A stretch of DNA of 64,000 nt from Callorhinus ursinus (GCF_003265705.1 NW_020312903.1:23252194-23316193), one strand, 5' to 3'; counted from the stretch's first letter, positions 35,704-48,949 are shown. Numbers and translations are program-made. Notes: a model not told the origin generated them from the letters alone.

Positions 35704-38700
35704 AAAGATTTTATTTATTTGACAGAGAGAGAGACACAGAGAGGGAACACAAGCAGGGGGAGAGGGAGAAGCAGGCTCCCCACTGAGCAGGGAGCCTGAT
35801 GTGGGGCTCGATCCCAGGACCCTGAGATCATGACCTGAGCAGAAGGCAGACGCTTAACAACTGAGACACCCAGGCGCCCCTCCATACTGTTTTCCACAGT
35901 GGCTGCACATATTTGCATTCCCACCAACAGTGCACAAAAGGTTCCCTTTTCTCCACATCCTCGCCAACATTTCTTATTTCTTATATTTTTGATGCTAACC
36001 ATTCTGACAGGTTGCAAGATAATATCTCATTGTGGGGTGTTTTTTTCTGCATTTCCCTGATAATTAGTAATGTCAAGCACCTTTTCATATATCTGTTAGC
36101 CATCTGTGTCTTTTTGGAAAAATGTCTTTTTGATTCTCTTCCTATTTTTTAATCAGACTTTTTTTTGGGGGGGGGGTGTTGAGTTGTATGCGGTTTTTAT
36201 ATTTTTTTAATATTAACCCCTTACCAGATAATATTATTTGCAAGTATCTTCTTCCACTCAGTGGGTTAGCCTTTTCATTCAGATGATGGTTTCCTCCATT
36301 GTACAAAATCTTTCTAGTTTGATAAGTCCCAGTTGTTTATTTTTGCTGATGTTTCCCTTGCCTGAGGGGACAGATCCAAAAATATACTGCTTAAGGCTGA
36401 TATCCAAGAATTTACTGCCTGTGTTAAATGGTCTTTAATCCATTTTGAGTTTATTTTTGTGAATGGTATAAAAATAGTCCAGTTTCATTCTTTTTCATGT
36501 AGCTGACTGGTTTTCCAGCACCCTTTTTTTAAGAGACTTTTTCCTTATTATATACTATTTTGCTCTGTCGAAGATTAACCATATAAGCAGGGGTTTATTT
36601 CTGGTTTCTCTATTCTGCTCTGTTGATCTGTGTGTCTGTTTTTGTGACGGTACCATAGTGTTTTGATTACTATCACTCTGTAGTATACTTTGAAATCTTG
36701 GATTGTGATACCTCCAGTTTTGTTAAGATTCTTTCTCAAGATTGCCTTCGCTTTTCAGGGTTATTTGTGGTTCCATATAAATTTTAGGATTATTCTAATT
36801 CTGTGAAAAATACTATTGCTTTTTGATAGAGATTGTATGAATCTGTAGATTGCCTTGAGTAGTGTGTACATTTTGACAGTATTTTTCTAGTCCATGAGCA
36901 TTGTGTATCTTTTCATTTGTTTGTGTCATCTTCAGTTTCTTTCATCAATATCTTATCATTTCAGAGTACAGGTCTTTCACCTTCTTGGTTATATTCATTC
37001 CTAGGTATTTTATTCTTTTTGATGCAGTTGTAAATGGGAATTTTTTTAATTTCTCTTTCAGCTAGTTCATTATTAATGTGTAGAAATGCAACATATATTT
37101 TTGTGTATTGATTTTGTATCCTGCAACTTACTGAATTCATTTATTAGTTCTAATAGCTTTCAGTGGAATCTTCAGGGTTTTCTCTATGTGGTATGTCATC
37201 TGCAAATAGTGACAGTTTTACTTATTCCTTACTAATTTGGATTACTTTTATTTCTTTTTCTTGTTTGATTACTATGGGTGGGACTTCCAGTACTGTGTTG
37301 AGTGGTGAGAGGGCATATCCCTGTCCTGTTTCTGATCTCAAAGGAAAAGCTTTCAGCTTTTCACAGTGGAGTATGTTAGCTGTGGATGGGTTCGTCACCT
37401 GTGGCCTTCTTTATGTTGACGTATGTTTCCTTTAAAATTTTATGTTGATAATTTTTATCTTAAAAGGATATTGAATTTTGTCAAATACTTTTTCTGGATC
37501 GAGACAATCATTTTTATTGTTCATTTTGTTAATGTGTTATATCATATTGATTGATTTATGGATATTGTACCTTTGCATTCCTGAGATAAGTCCCATGCGA
37601 TCATGGTGAATAATCCTTTTAATATATTGTTGTATTTGGTTAATATTTCATTGAGGATTTTTGCATGTATGTTCATCAGTGATCCTGATCTGTAATTTTC
37701 TTTTTTTGTGTCTTTGTCTGATTTTGGGATCAGGGTAATGCTGGCCTTATAGAATGAATTTGGAAGCATTCCTTCCTCTTCTGTTTTTTGGAAAATTTGA
37801 GAAAGATAGGTATTAGTTCTGTAAATATTTGGTAGAACTCACTTGTAAAGCCATCTGATTCTGGACTTCACTCTTTGCTGGGCATTTTTTGAATACTGAT
37901 TCAGTTTCATTACTAATAATCAGTCTGTTCAGATTTTGTTTTCTCCCTGATTTAATCTTAGAAGATTATATGTTTCTAGAAACTTACCCATTTTTTCTAA
38001 TTTGTTGGCATGTCGTTTTTTATAGTCTCTTATAATTCTTTGTACTCCTGTGGTGTCCATTGTAACTTCTCTTTCATTTTTTATTTTATTTATTTCAGTT
38101 CTCTTTTTTTCTTGAGGAAGCTGGCTAAAGGTTTGTCAGTTTTGTTTCTTTTTTCACAGAACCAGCTCTTAGTTTCATTGATCTTTTTTATTGTTTTTTT
38201 AGTCTATATTTCATTTATTTTTGCTCTGATCTTTATTATTTCCTTCTTTCTGCTAACTTTGGGCTTTGTTGTTTTTCTAATTCTTTTAGGTATAAGGTTA
38301 GATTGTTTGAGATTTTTCTTGTTTCTTGAGGACAAGAAACTTGTCCCTTTTAAGACCATAGGTATAGTTGATTTTGTTTTCTAGCAAATACTTTTGTTTT
38401 TTAACCTTCATATCCTAGCCAGTGAAATTTTTTCCTTTTATAATTTTCTTATTTCTAGTTATGGCCTTCTCTTTTCCACTTACAGAAGTCTCTTTAACAT
38501 TTCTTGTAAGGCTGGTTTAGTGGTGATGAAGTCCTTTAACTTTTTTGTCTGGGAAACTCTTTCTCCTTCACTTCTTAATGATAACCTTTCTAGGTAATCT
38601 TGGTTATAGGTTTTTTTCCAGAAATTGTAGGTTTTTTCTGTGACAGCCTTATGTCACACAATCTCTTCTGGCCTGCAAAGTTTCTGCTGAAAAATAAGCT

Positions 38701-40590
38701 AAGCCTTGTAGGGTTTCCCTTGTACATAACTAGTTGATTTTAAGATTCCTTTTAATTTTTGACATTTTGATTAATATATATCTTGGTGTGGACCTCCTTG
38801 GATTCCTCTTGTTTGGGGATCTGTGCACTTCCTGGATCTGGATGTCTGTTCCCTTCCCCAGGTTAGGGAAGTTTTCAGTTATTATTTCTTAAAATAAGTT
38901 CTCTGCCTCTCTCTCTCCTTCTGGGACCCCTATAATGTTAATGTTAATATACTTGATGTTTGTCCCAGAGGTCCCTTAACCTGTTCTCATTTTTTAGTTT
39001 TTTTCTTTTTGTTGTTCACCTTCGATGCTTTCCACTAACCCTGTCTTCCAGATTGCAGATTCATTCTTTTGCATTCTCTGATCTGCTGTTGACTGTAGTG
39101 TATCTTTCATTTCAGTTACTGTATTCTTCAGCTCTCATTGGTTCTTCTGTTTTCTTTGTTGAAGTTCACCCTTAGTTCATCCATTCTTCTCTCAAGTCTG
39201 GTGAAATCTTTATGACCATGACTTTGAACCCTGTATCAGGTATATTGGTTATTTCCATTTCATTCTTTTTCTGAGGTTTTGTCTTACTCTTTCATTTGGA
39301 ACATAGTCCTCTGTTTCCTCATTTTGTCCTACTCTTTGTGTTTGTTTCTCTGTATTAAGTAGGTCAGCCATGTCTCCTGGTCTTGAAAGTAGTGGCCTTG
39401 TGTAGAAAGTGTTTTGTGGTGCCCTGTGACACAACCCTTCCCCCCACCCTATCAACAGAACCAGGCACTCCAGGGGTGTCCCCTGTGTGAGCTGTGTGTA
39501 CCTTCCTGTTGTAACTAGGCCATGATTTGGGGGCACTGGTGGGTGGGCTGGCCCTCAGCCCTGCTGGCTGCAGTGACCAGCTGCGACTACTGCAGCTGCA
39601 CTGGTGAGCAGTGCTGGCCCCCAGTGCAGCTGACTAAGAAGCCTGGCTGTAGCTGCTGTGGGTACGCTGGTGGGTGGGACTGGCTCTCCCCTTCCCCAGG
39701 ACAAGAGTAGCTTTGAAAGTAGTCCAGTCCCCACTAGGGCTGCCTGCTAGGTGTGATGGGACAGTAATCATTTCCTGGGGCACCAGTCCTGACCAAGGCT
39801 GCCCGCCAAGTGTTACAGAGCAGGAGCCACTTTGAAGGGGTGCCTGTCAGTGTGAGTGGATTGCGCAGGGAGCATCCACAGGGAGAGCTGGAGTGGGGTG
39901 AGCAGTGCTAGGAAGGTAGATAGAGGGTGTCAGAACTGGAGCCTGTGTCTGGCCAACTAGGCAGAAAGGGGTTGGAAATGATGCTAGCTAGTACCTCCTT
40001 TCCCAGAGAAAGCTCCTACAGCACCTCAAGCACATGCCCTAAAATTAGTAAGTAAATCTTCATGTCTAACCCAGCTGCTTTTCAAACTGCTGCCTCTGTG
40101 CAGGGTCCCGAACCAAATGACATAGTACAATAGCCCTTTGAAAGTGGAGTGTCCATTTCCTATAGCCTTCTGTCTCTTCCAGAGTTAAGCCCCATTGATT
40201 TTCAAAGTTCCTGGAGTTAAGTCCTGCTTATTTTCAAAGCAGGATGTTATGGGGATTCATCTTCCTCATGCAGGTCTGGGGACCTGCATGGTAGGGGTTG
40301 CCCAATGTGAGGCATGATTCCCCTTGCTCCTTGAGGAGGAGTTCTGTACCTGTGATATACCTCTCATTTGTGGATTGCCGTGTGGGAGGTTTGGTACCCA
40401 ACTGCCTTTCTGCCCCTCCTACCCTTCTCCATGGAGCTTCTGTATGTTTTTTAGCAATGGAAGATCTGTTCTACTAATTTTCAGGTTGTTTTCAGAGTAA
40501 GTTACATTATATGTGGCTGTTGCCTCAGTGTGTCCATGGAAGGAGATGAGCTCAGGATCCTCCTACTTCACTATCTACCCAGAACTCCTT
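35023..40590 (-). mobile_element. Nearly complete but dead L1, antisense
   Basis: Flanked by a perfect 14-bp duplication aagatgctttacat (35009-35022 and 40591-40604), so one retrotransposition event. On the minus strand, from 40590 downward: a 5' UTR-like GC-richer region (to about 39300), ORF1-like sequence (about 39300-38400), then ORF2. A reverse-transcriptase fragment is readable at 37769-37542 (ASITLIPKSDKDTKKENYRS). The ORF2 linker follows ORF1 almost directly, so most of the endonuclease part seems deleted. Many stops and frameshifts: not active. Carries a CAN SINE at 35678-35879. Confidence 0.9.
35678..35879 (-). repeat. CAN SINE inside the long L1
   Basis: Antisense SINE ending cacccaggcgcccc. 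Duplication ctccatactgttttc (35663-35677 and 35880-35894) is L1 sequence, so the SINE came after the L1. Confidence 0.95.
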
Positions 40591-40879
40591 AAGATGCTTT
40601 ACATTCCATTTTCATGAATATGATTATATAATATACATAACACGGTGTTTGATAGAAGCAGTGCTTTGGCTTATCAAATTATAACAATTTAATCATACAA
40701 AATTTTTTTTTCTTATCCCTGTTTGTATATATATCTGCCTAACATTGCTATTCATATACAGGAGAAAGAAGAACTATAGCATAGCACAATTAACATGAAA
40801 TTTATGCTATTTCAATAGAACATAGAACTATAGAAGGACAAACATAATCTGTTTGGGTCTTTTCAGCCTCTTGGGTATT

Positions 40880-41600
40880 TTTTTTTCCATTTTTCTTTTA
40901 ATTTTTAATATAGAAGATTCAAACGTACAAAAGTAACAGAGAAGTATAATGACCCTGCTCCAGGTATCCATTGTTTAAGCTAAATCCCTACCATCTCCCC
41001 AACTCCCATATTATTTGAAGAAAATCTATAGAATTTCATCTAAAAATTTTAGTATGTATTTTTAAGAGGAAAGGATTCCTTTTTAAAAATTACTAGAATT
41101 GTATTTTTTAAGTAATAAGTAGTCACAATGTGTATGTGTTACCATACAACAAATGATTACAATACCATGATCACATTTATTGTTAAGTAAGTTAACAGTA
41201 AATCCTTAATATTTAATATCCAGTCAGTTTTAATGTCCATTGATTCATATATGCGCTAAGTGGTTTGTTGTACTTTTATACTTTGCTGGTTTGGTTGGAA
41301 TGCAGTAGGGACTATGCGTTATGATTCATTATATCTTTAAAGCCTCTTTTAATCAGTTTCTCCCTCTCATTTTTTTCCTTACAATTATTTTTGAATGAAC
41401 TGGGTTATCATACCCCAGAAGTGTTGTTTAACACATTCACGTGGTTGTTTTTATTTCCTATAAATTGGTATTAATTGGTAGCTGCCATTATACCAATTGG
41501 TAACTACCAGGTAGAGAACTGATCCCATTCTGGTTCAGAAATTCTTTTGGCAAGGTATGTTTGTTCATCAAGAAGTATATGATATCTGGTTGATTTTAAT
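40880..41600. repeat. Probable old L1M 3' fragment
   Basis: Phrases such as tatccagtcagttttaatgtcc, ttagtatgtatttttaagagg and gaactgggttatcat match the pattern of old L1 3' UTRs. Family not resolved. Confidence 0.55.
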
Positions 41601-42704
41601 TGATTGCTCATTTACATTTTAATAACAGTAAAATAAAACCTCACAGTCTTAGTTAGCACCCTAACATAGTAACTCTTTCTTGTTACTTAAAATTATCTTT
41701 TTAATAAGTCGTATGCATTAGGAGATTCATAGTCAAAGCTGTTTTTATTAGATAGTATTTATTTTTCCTGAGTTTTACTCAGACCAGCTCTCCCTTCAGA
41801 ACTTCACTTTCTGGAATACCCTTAACTTGCATTGCAAGGATTCTTCCTGGGATTCATATTGGCAGTACTCATCTTTTTAACTTGACCCTGCCTTGAATTG
41901 TGTTCTAATTAGCCGCCAGAGCACAGGTCTTCTTTCCCCATCTTAGCCACATTTGAACCCATATCAGACAACATACAAAAAGAACCAAGAGCTCTGTCAA
42001 AGAAAGGGTGTTATGTAGTTAAGCAGCTTTTTTAATCTCTTGTGTTAGTAGGCTCCCCCCCTTTTTTTTATTACTACTTTTAGGACCTCTGAACCTCCCC
42101 ACTTTTTAAATTTCCAGTTTCTATGTTTTCCCATGAAACTGCAGTTTTTAAAAGCGATCATTTCATGATGTGGAATTCATATTTTTCTATTAACATTTAT
42201 ATTAGTAAATAAAACTAGCAACAGCACCATTGATTTCACGTGATTTCTGTTTAGTGTGCTATAAACTCCCAAGAAATTTACAGATGTTGATAAACTACCT
42301 AAATATAATTGGACTTTTACATAAATCTTGCCAAGCTTATAGAATCCAACTTTTCTTGCTTAATATAATGAATTTCCTATTTTTGCTGCCCCATTATAGT
42401 TGAGTATCTAAATAGTACATTTTAAACTGTTAAAGTACATGCAGTATCATTACAGTATAAAATGTAATACCTTCTTCTGCTAAGCCTCCAGTTTCCTCAT
42501 CCCCACTGTGAATGTGTTTCCTAAATCATGTTTTTAGGTAGATGGTCTTTTTCCACCATTGTTAAGCTACTTAGATTGTGTCATGCAGACAAAATAAGGT
42601 TTCCTCAAAATAGGGTAGAAAAATTCCCACTTAAAAATCAGTTTTCCTTTTGATTTATTTCCTGGTAGATTTTTCTCAAGGGTCGTTTTAAATTAGAAAG
42701 CCCT

Positions 42705-42934
42705 GAGGCGCCTGGATGGCTCAGTTGGTTAAGCGACCGACTCTTGATTTCCACTTAGGTCATGATCTCAAGGTCATGAGATTGAGCCCCACATCAGGCT
42801 CCCTGCTCAGCCCAGAGTCTGCTTGAGTGTCTCTCTGCCTCTCCCCTCCCCCACCCCACATACCCCCCCCATCGCTCGCTCATACGCATCACACACATTA
42901 CTTGCATCTCTCAAATAAAAAGAATTTTTTCTAA
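42705..42934 (+). repeat. CAN SINE
   Basis: Head gaggcgcctggatggctcag, long CT/CA-rich middle, tail caaataaaaagaa. Flanked by aattagaaagccct and aatttagaaaagccct. Confidence 0.93.
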
Positions 42935-43019
42935 ATTTAGAAAAGCCCTAAAATATTTAAGTATCAAGTGTTTGAAATTTATTTTTACCTTTCTAAAGTA
43001 AATTGACAATATATTTTAG

Positions 43020-43085
43020 AGCGATGAAAATGAACAAGAACAACAATCAGATACAGAAGAAGGATCCAATAAGAAAGAAACTCAG
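43020..43085 (+). CDS. PPP1R12A: PPP1R12A exon: acidic/Gln segment
   Basis: 66 nt, 22 codons, phase 0/0, residues 862-883. Reads SDENEQEQQSDTEEGSNKK and ends ETQ. A short, acidic, disordered link between the Thr853 region and the C-terminal third. The exon starts at the A immediately after ttttag, which restores Ser862. Donor CAG|gtaaaa. Symmetric phase makes it removable without a frame change. Confidence 0.96.
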
Positions 43086-43194
43086 GTAAAAAGCATTTTT
43101 TGTGTTTAGAAGTATTCATATTTTTTAAGGATTACTGTTTGCTTGTGTTTAAATTTATTCATGCAAGACAGGTAACTGCACACTGTACCTGCAT

Positions 43195-43395
43195 GCTGGG
43201 AATAGACTCGGTGTCTCTCTGGGATCAGGGGTAAAGGGACTGGAAGGGACACAAAGAATATTTTAGAGGCGATGGAAATATTCTGGATCTTGATTATAGT
43301 GGTGATGTTCTGGATATATACAGCTGTCAAACTTACCAAACTGTATACTCTTAAGTGGATAGTTTATTATATGTGATTTAATCTTCAAAGTTGAA
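43195..43395 (+). repeat. L1-type 3' fragment
   Basis: gatggaaatattctggatct ... gtggtgatgttctgg ... accaaactgtatactcttaa, an old L1 3' UTR pattern. Confidence 0.65.
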
Positions 43396-45844
43396 AAGAA
43401 AAAACAAAAGTATCTAAGGGATATCGAGAAGTAGTGAAAGGCAAAGTTACCTTCTAGAGAAGACAGTAGGTCTTTTTAACTTTCTTTGCATTTGTTTAGA
43501 AATTTAGTGCTCTAAAGAACTTTCATATTATCACAACTGATTGTACCAACAATCTTCTCCAAAAGGGAGAAGATTACTCAATAGTAATAAACTAAGGCAA
43601 GTTTGAATGACTTAAAAGGTTACATAACTAGCAAATGCTGAAAGATTCGTCCCACTATTTTCCCCCCTCTATTCCCTATTGTTTGGCTGTGGAGAAAGTG
43701 GACATCATTTAAAGAGCTCTATTCGCATAGGGGTAGAGCTGTATAATATGAGTTAGTTGTAATCTTCTAAGCTTAGCAGTATCTAACCTGAAATGGCATT
43801 CTGTCATATCATCTTTATTTTTGACTTGGAGTTCCTAAATAGAGCTATTGAAATGCTTTTCAGTCAGCAAGGATCTACGATAATATGAAGTGACCAGAAG
43901 TTGGTTACCTATGCTATGTGACTGTGGAGGTTACTTTTAGGGCCAAGTTTCCTATTTTGTCCAGAAAGGTACCTTTATTTTATAATTAGGTACCCAGACA
44001 GATACTGAAGAATTAATTACTTCCAACGGTAAATTATTTGCAGGGTAAAGTTTTATCACTTTTAGACCTTTTGCTTCTCAGTTGTCCGCACTTCCCCAGT
44101 TCCCCTATGTCTCGTGTTTATTATATTCGGTAAACCCAACCGTTGTCTTCCTTTCCCAGTGTTACCCTATGAATTCCCATCTTTCAAGGAAAAAATAATA
44201 GGTAAACAAAAGGAAATGGGTTAGTAAACCATCCCTAGTTGGCACTTCTCACTGCCTTATCACATAGACCTCACCCATCAGGCTGGGATAGAAGGGAAAA
44301 GATTTTCTGACTTCAAAGTTGTGACCTTGAAGCATATTGATACTTGTATTTAAGTTTTACTGTTGAAATTATACATGAGATACATTGAGTAGAAAATTGT
44401 TTCTAAGAAGAAACATTTTCTTAGTTCCAAACAATTTAAATAGGTTTTGTTCATTTTAAATAGGGGGCTATTTAGCTCTTGATTTTGTGCTAGCATTCAA
44501 TTACAAGTAACAGAAAACCCAACTGAAACCGAATTAAACGAAGAGAATTTATTATGCTCCAGTTGTATTGCACAACCCTCTATGTCAGCTTCATCCTGAA
44601 GCAGGTTTACCTTAGGTGTCTGAGATTATAGTAATTGGCTTCGGCCAGACAAGGTCCACCACTAGGATATTGCAGCCATTTTGCTACTAATGTTGGCCAT
44701 ATACCATCTCACCTAAACCAAATGACTGGTACACCATGAGGAAAAGGAAGAATGGAGGTTAACACACTAACACAGTGTCTTCTACAATAAACAAGTGTTT
44801 CTAGCCATTAAGTATGCCACTCTTTTAAAAACTTGTAGCAGCAGCCCTTTTTTGTGTAAAAGTATTAGCAGCAAAATTCTTCTGTGCATTTTCTGAAATA
44901 AATAATGTCATCATCACCTCAAAAGTGTGTTTGACAGTAGAACACCTGAATCCAAGTTAACCACATTAAAAACTGGCATTGGGTCATGTACTTTTTTGCT
45001 TCAAAGTAAATTGTATAATGTCAAAAAGTTCCGAATTGCATGTGAAGCTCAAGCTGTCTACCTTCAGGATATAAATTAAAAGAAATTAAGATTAAATTTT
45101 GTTGCTGAAAATTATATATTATTGGAATCATATATTATTATAACATTCATTATTTCTAAAAATGGGGCTTCTGTTACTTTGGTTATCATGATTTGCTTTC
45201 ATTAAGTTATTAGATAATAAAACTTTTATCATGCAAAGGATACTAATAATAAACCAAGAATTTAAGTATGACACCAAGGCAAGAAAAAGAAAAGATTAAC
45301 AGATTTGATTATTTAAACATAGAAAACTAAAATATGACAGAAACAGTACCCTTCTTAAAGTTGAGACACATTTGCTGAGTTAAAAGTGAATAGTCTTAGC
45401 CGTCTTTTATAACATTTAAAAGATTGGTATTTATACTTTGAAAAGGCTCAAGGAAAAGAAAGTAGAGACAGAATACATGAAATTTATAAATTTTACAAAA
45501 GAAATATAAATGGCCAGGAAGCTTGAAAATGCATTTAATCTCATTAATAAACCAAAGACATGACAGTTAATATAAAAAGTGAAATTGGCAAAGGTGAAAT
45601 TGGCAAATGCTCAGATTTGGTATGATCACTATTGAAATAGTATTTTTATATAAGATTTGGGGACTGTAATAAATTCATCCTTTATGGAGATTAGTTTAAC
45701 AGTACAAATCAAATTCATACATGGGTATGTATTCAAAAAAGGTAACAGTTATCTAGAGGGTTGGAGGCAGGGGAGTTACAGAGGAACTTTTTATGCTGTG
45801 GTACTTTTAGATGAGCTTATAGTATTGTAATTAAGTGTATTTTT

Positions 45845-46200
45845 ACTTCGGAAAAATAATTTTAAAACACGGGGAGCAAGAACATTGCTATATGAAATAA
45901 GGACATACGCTAAATGAAATAAGCTTGTCACAAAATAGACATACTGTATGATTCCACTTACATGAGGTATCTAAACTATTCAAACTCTTAGACAGTAGAA
46001 TTGTGGTTTCCAAGGGCTGGGGATAGAAGAATATAGGGAGTTGTTCAATGGGTATAAAGTTTGTTTTGCAAGATGAAAACATTCTAGAGATGTGTTGTAC
46101 AACAATATGAATATAGTTAACACTATTGAGCTATATTCCTAAAAGTAGTTTAGATGGTAACATTTATGTCATGTGTTTTTTATTACAATCTTAAAAATGT
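45845..46200 (+). repeat. L1-type 3' fragment
   Basis: catactgtatgattccactt, gtggtttccaagggctgggg, gttgtacaacaatatgaata: typical L1 3' sequence. Confidence 0.75.
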
Positions 46201-46243
46201 AAAAAATACATGATTTTTTTAATTTATGTGTTTTTGTTTTATT

Positions 46244-46345
46244 TTAGCTTTTTATTTTATTATGTTAGTCACCGTATAATACATCATTAGTTTTTGATGT
46301 AGTGATCCACGATTCATTGTTTTCACATAACACCCAGTGCTCCAT
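46244..46345 (-). repeat. L1 3'-terminal fragment (antisense)
   Basis: Same antisense end as at 5348 (catcattagtttttgatg, cacccagtgctcc). Confidence 0.75.
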
Positions 46346-46559
46346 GTAGTATGTTAGCACCATGATTTTTAAAGACAAAGAAATGAAATTTGAGTGATTT
46401 CTGTGACTGCTTGGAGTTTTTATTTTTTCTTAAATTTAAATTAGTGAACCAGAGTACAAACTATGAGGTGAATGGCGATCTTTTCATTTGATACGCACAC
46501 ATTTTATTTCATACTTGGATATTTTTCTGAATTTGAATAGTATCTCTTGGTTTTTTTTA

Positions 46560-46700
46560 TTATGGTTTTTTTTGAAATATAATTGACATATAATATTGTA
46601 TTAGTTTCAGGTGTTCAGCGTAGTGATTCATTGTTTGTATATATTGAAAAATGATCACCACAGTAAGTCTAGTTAACATCCATTCCCACACTTAGTTACG
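46560..46700 (-). repeat. L1 3' fragment (antisense)
   Basis: ataattgacatataatattg, tagtttcaggtgttcagc, atgatcaccacagtaagtct: reverse L1 3' UTR pattern. Confidence 0.7.
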
Positions 46701-47775
46701 TTTTTTTCTCTTGTGATGAGAACTTTCAAAGTCTCTTAGCAATGTATGAATTTGAATCTCTTGAAAGTTGAAATTTAACTTCAGAATTGTTAATTGTCAT
46801 AAAACTAATGAACAAATCAATGAAATAAAGCATTACATCAAAAAAATAGGAAGCAAGTGCAAAATTAAAACTGGTTTTGCAAAGGAAATTTAAATAGACT
46901 TTAGTAAGGCATTTTTAGTCCAAATTAGACTTAAACAATCCCAAAGGAACCCAATAATTTTACAGTGCATTCAAAGATAAATGTAGTGGAAAAATACAAA
47001 TACCTACTTCAGAAAGTTAACAAACCATTTCTGAATAGTTGCCTTACAGAGAAGTGTAGTTTGAGCAAGAGCTTCAATAGAAAGGGAAGGAGCTAAAGAT
47101 GACCAACAAAAAACAAAAATACTTGGTCCCCACCTAAGATTCTTTTACCCTATTAATCATTTCACCATTTAGGTAAGAAGAGTTATGAAACATTGATAAA
47201 GTATACCACTTGCTTGAGAAAATTAAGTCTCCAGTTGCTAAACTTTGACAGAATTTATAGCTGGGTTTCTGAAAGTAAATTTTAAACAAAATTATGTGTA
47301 TGTTATTGTACATAAAATACCTTAGGTATTCATTTGTTTGCCTCTCATGTTACTGTCTCAAAAACAGAAAAATGAGAAAAATAGTTGCTTTGGGATGTCA
47401 CATAGTAAACTTGACATTTCTTAACATAAATAAACCTATTACTTTCTCCTGAGTAGGTAGAAGTAATAGATTTTTGTTCTAGTCCTCTTTTTTTTCTTCT
47501 AATTAAAAATATTGTATGGTGGCACTTGTAGGAATTCATAAAAGTTGACCATAAATTGCCAAATGTAATTATATGGTTATTGTGCATGAAAAATGTGTAA
47601 TGACTCTGTTTTAGAACTAAGAACAATCACATTAAAGTTAAAACGTATATATAGTAAATAGATGTTACTTTAATAGTGTGAACTGTATATAAATGTTAAA
47701 TTTACTTCATCAATCAAGTTACTTTAATGAGAGTATAAAAATTTAATATGCCTATGTTTTTCTCTTTCTTTCTAG

Positions 47776-47792
47776 ACGGATTCCGTATCTAG
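47776..47792 (+). CDS. PPP1R12A: PPP1R12A 17-nt microexon
   Basis: Seventeen bases encoding TDSVS plus two bases of the next Arg codon, residues 884-889. It joins ETQ of the previous exon to RYETSS of the next. Acceptor tttctttctag, donor AG|gtatgt. Far too short for open-frame detection, but needed for the frame: the previous exon ends in phase 0 and the next begins in phase 2. From memory human has TDSIS, so Ile to Val here. Confidence 0.95.
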
Positions 47793-48813
47793 GTATGTTT
47801 TACATTTTTCCTGACTTTTTTCTTATTTTTATTCTGTGTTGCTTAATAAATATTTAAGCAGTATTACCGGCTTTCTTTGTCAAAGCCTTTACTTCTAGTT
47901 CAGTAGTCATAGTAAGTCACTATATATAAAAAAGAAAATTTTTGTAAGTCCTTACAACAGTGTTAACTTTTTAAATTTTCCTAAGCCTCCTAAATTACTT
48001 CAGTATTAACTATGTCACTATTAACAGCAGGGGCTGATGAAACCCACCAGAAATTTATTTGATTAGGTATTCTGAATCTTCTCTCTGATCCCTGCTTTAG
48101 ATAAAAACAGTGAAGACACAAAAAATTGTCATCTGTCTCAAAATTATTCACCTTTTAGAGAACCTCCACAGTGTCCTTAAGTCTAATCTCCATTGCATTT
48201 CTCTCACTCGTAATAGTTAACTAAAACCTTGTAAAACTAAGAACAAATTTTTATGTACTGATGATTCTTTTGAATTGAATGTAGAGACAATAGCATCTAT
48301 CAGGAAAAGGTAACCTGAATTAATATTGAGATAATAAGAAAATTCCCATGTACAAATGAGATAGGTTCTTTCTGTTTAGGGCAGACCTCTGTCTATCACT
48401 TTGGATAGAGGAGTTTTTCAGATCTCAGATGTTATTAATTTTTAAACAATTACATGCCACTTAAAGGAAAAGTGCTACCAATTAAACTATAATACACCAT
48501 CAGTTATAAGCCATGTTCTGATTTCAGAAATTTTAAAATGTAGAAAAAGTGTACAGCTTAAAATTGTTGAAATAATTTATCATGATGTGAAACCAGTTCT
48601 GACTTTTTAGATATATTGAATGTCTCCTCAAATAATAGAAATTAATAGTATTATAAATAACTTTCCATTTATTATCACAAATACAGATGATAATAGATGA
48701 AAGAGAATGTCACCTACTACTTGGAATATCAAGTTAAAATGTACTAGGATGCATGTAAATGGGAGCTGTAAAAACCTATAATAAAGATTTTGACTTTAAC
48801 TCATCTTTTAAAG
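47793..48813 (+). other. PPP1R12A intron
   Basis: 1.0 kb, unassigned AT-rich sequence with no recognisable repeat. Acceptor catcttttaaag. Confidence 0.75.
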
Positions 48814-48949
48814 ATATGAAACCAGTTCCACATCAGCTGGTGATCGATATGATTCCTTGCTGGGTCGCTCTGGATCATACAGTTACTTAGAAGAAAGAAA
48901 ACCTTACAGTAGCAGGCTAGAAAAGGATGACTCAACTGACTTTAAAAAG
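48814..48949 (+). CDS. PPP1R12A: PPP1R12A exon: Ser910 region
   Basis: 136 nt, phase 2 in, phase 0 out; residues 889-934. Reads YETSSTSAGDRYDSLLGRSG then SYSYLEERKPYSSRLEKDD and ends STDFKK. The Ser of GRSGSYSYLEE lies at about residue 910, the third NUAK1 site reported for MYPT1, and it resembles the RKTGSYGAL context of Ser445. It precedes the C-terminal coiled coil. Donor AAG|gtaatt. Confidence 0.97.

Larger units (their letters stand above)
34659..43019 (+). other. 8.4-kb PPP1R12A intron with long antisense L1
   Basis: Longest canonical intron in the window. Contains a GA microsatellite (34921-34960), a nearly complete antisense L1 (35023-40590) carrying its own CAN SINE, a probable L1M 3' fragment (40880-41600) and a CAN SINE (42705-42934). 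The 41600-42690 stretch is unassigned. No exon seen. Confidence 0.85.
43086..47775 (+). other. PPP1R12A intron
   Basis: 4.7 kb. L1-type 3' fragments at about 43195-43395 and 45845-46200 (sense) and about 46244-46345 and 46560-46700 (antisense). 44480-44800 looks like an old interspersed repeat I cannot name. The acceptor before the 17-nt exon is a strong pyrimidine tract (tttttctctttctttctag), as often found upstream of microexons. Confidence 0.8.

Noticed and set aside
37542..37769. Reverse-transcriptase-like minus-strand frame
   Set aside because: Part of the dead antisense L1; frames are broken and the endonuclease part is missing.
38010..38384. Longest plus-strand open frame (124 codons, hydrophobic)
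   Set aside because: Lies on the opposite strand of L1 ORF2; T-rich sequence gives Phe/Leu-rich translation by composition.
39522..39710. GC-rich open frame with Cys and Trp, near a possible CpG-like patch
   Set aside because: Within the antisense L1 5' UTR; no host gene evidence.
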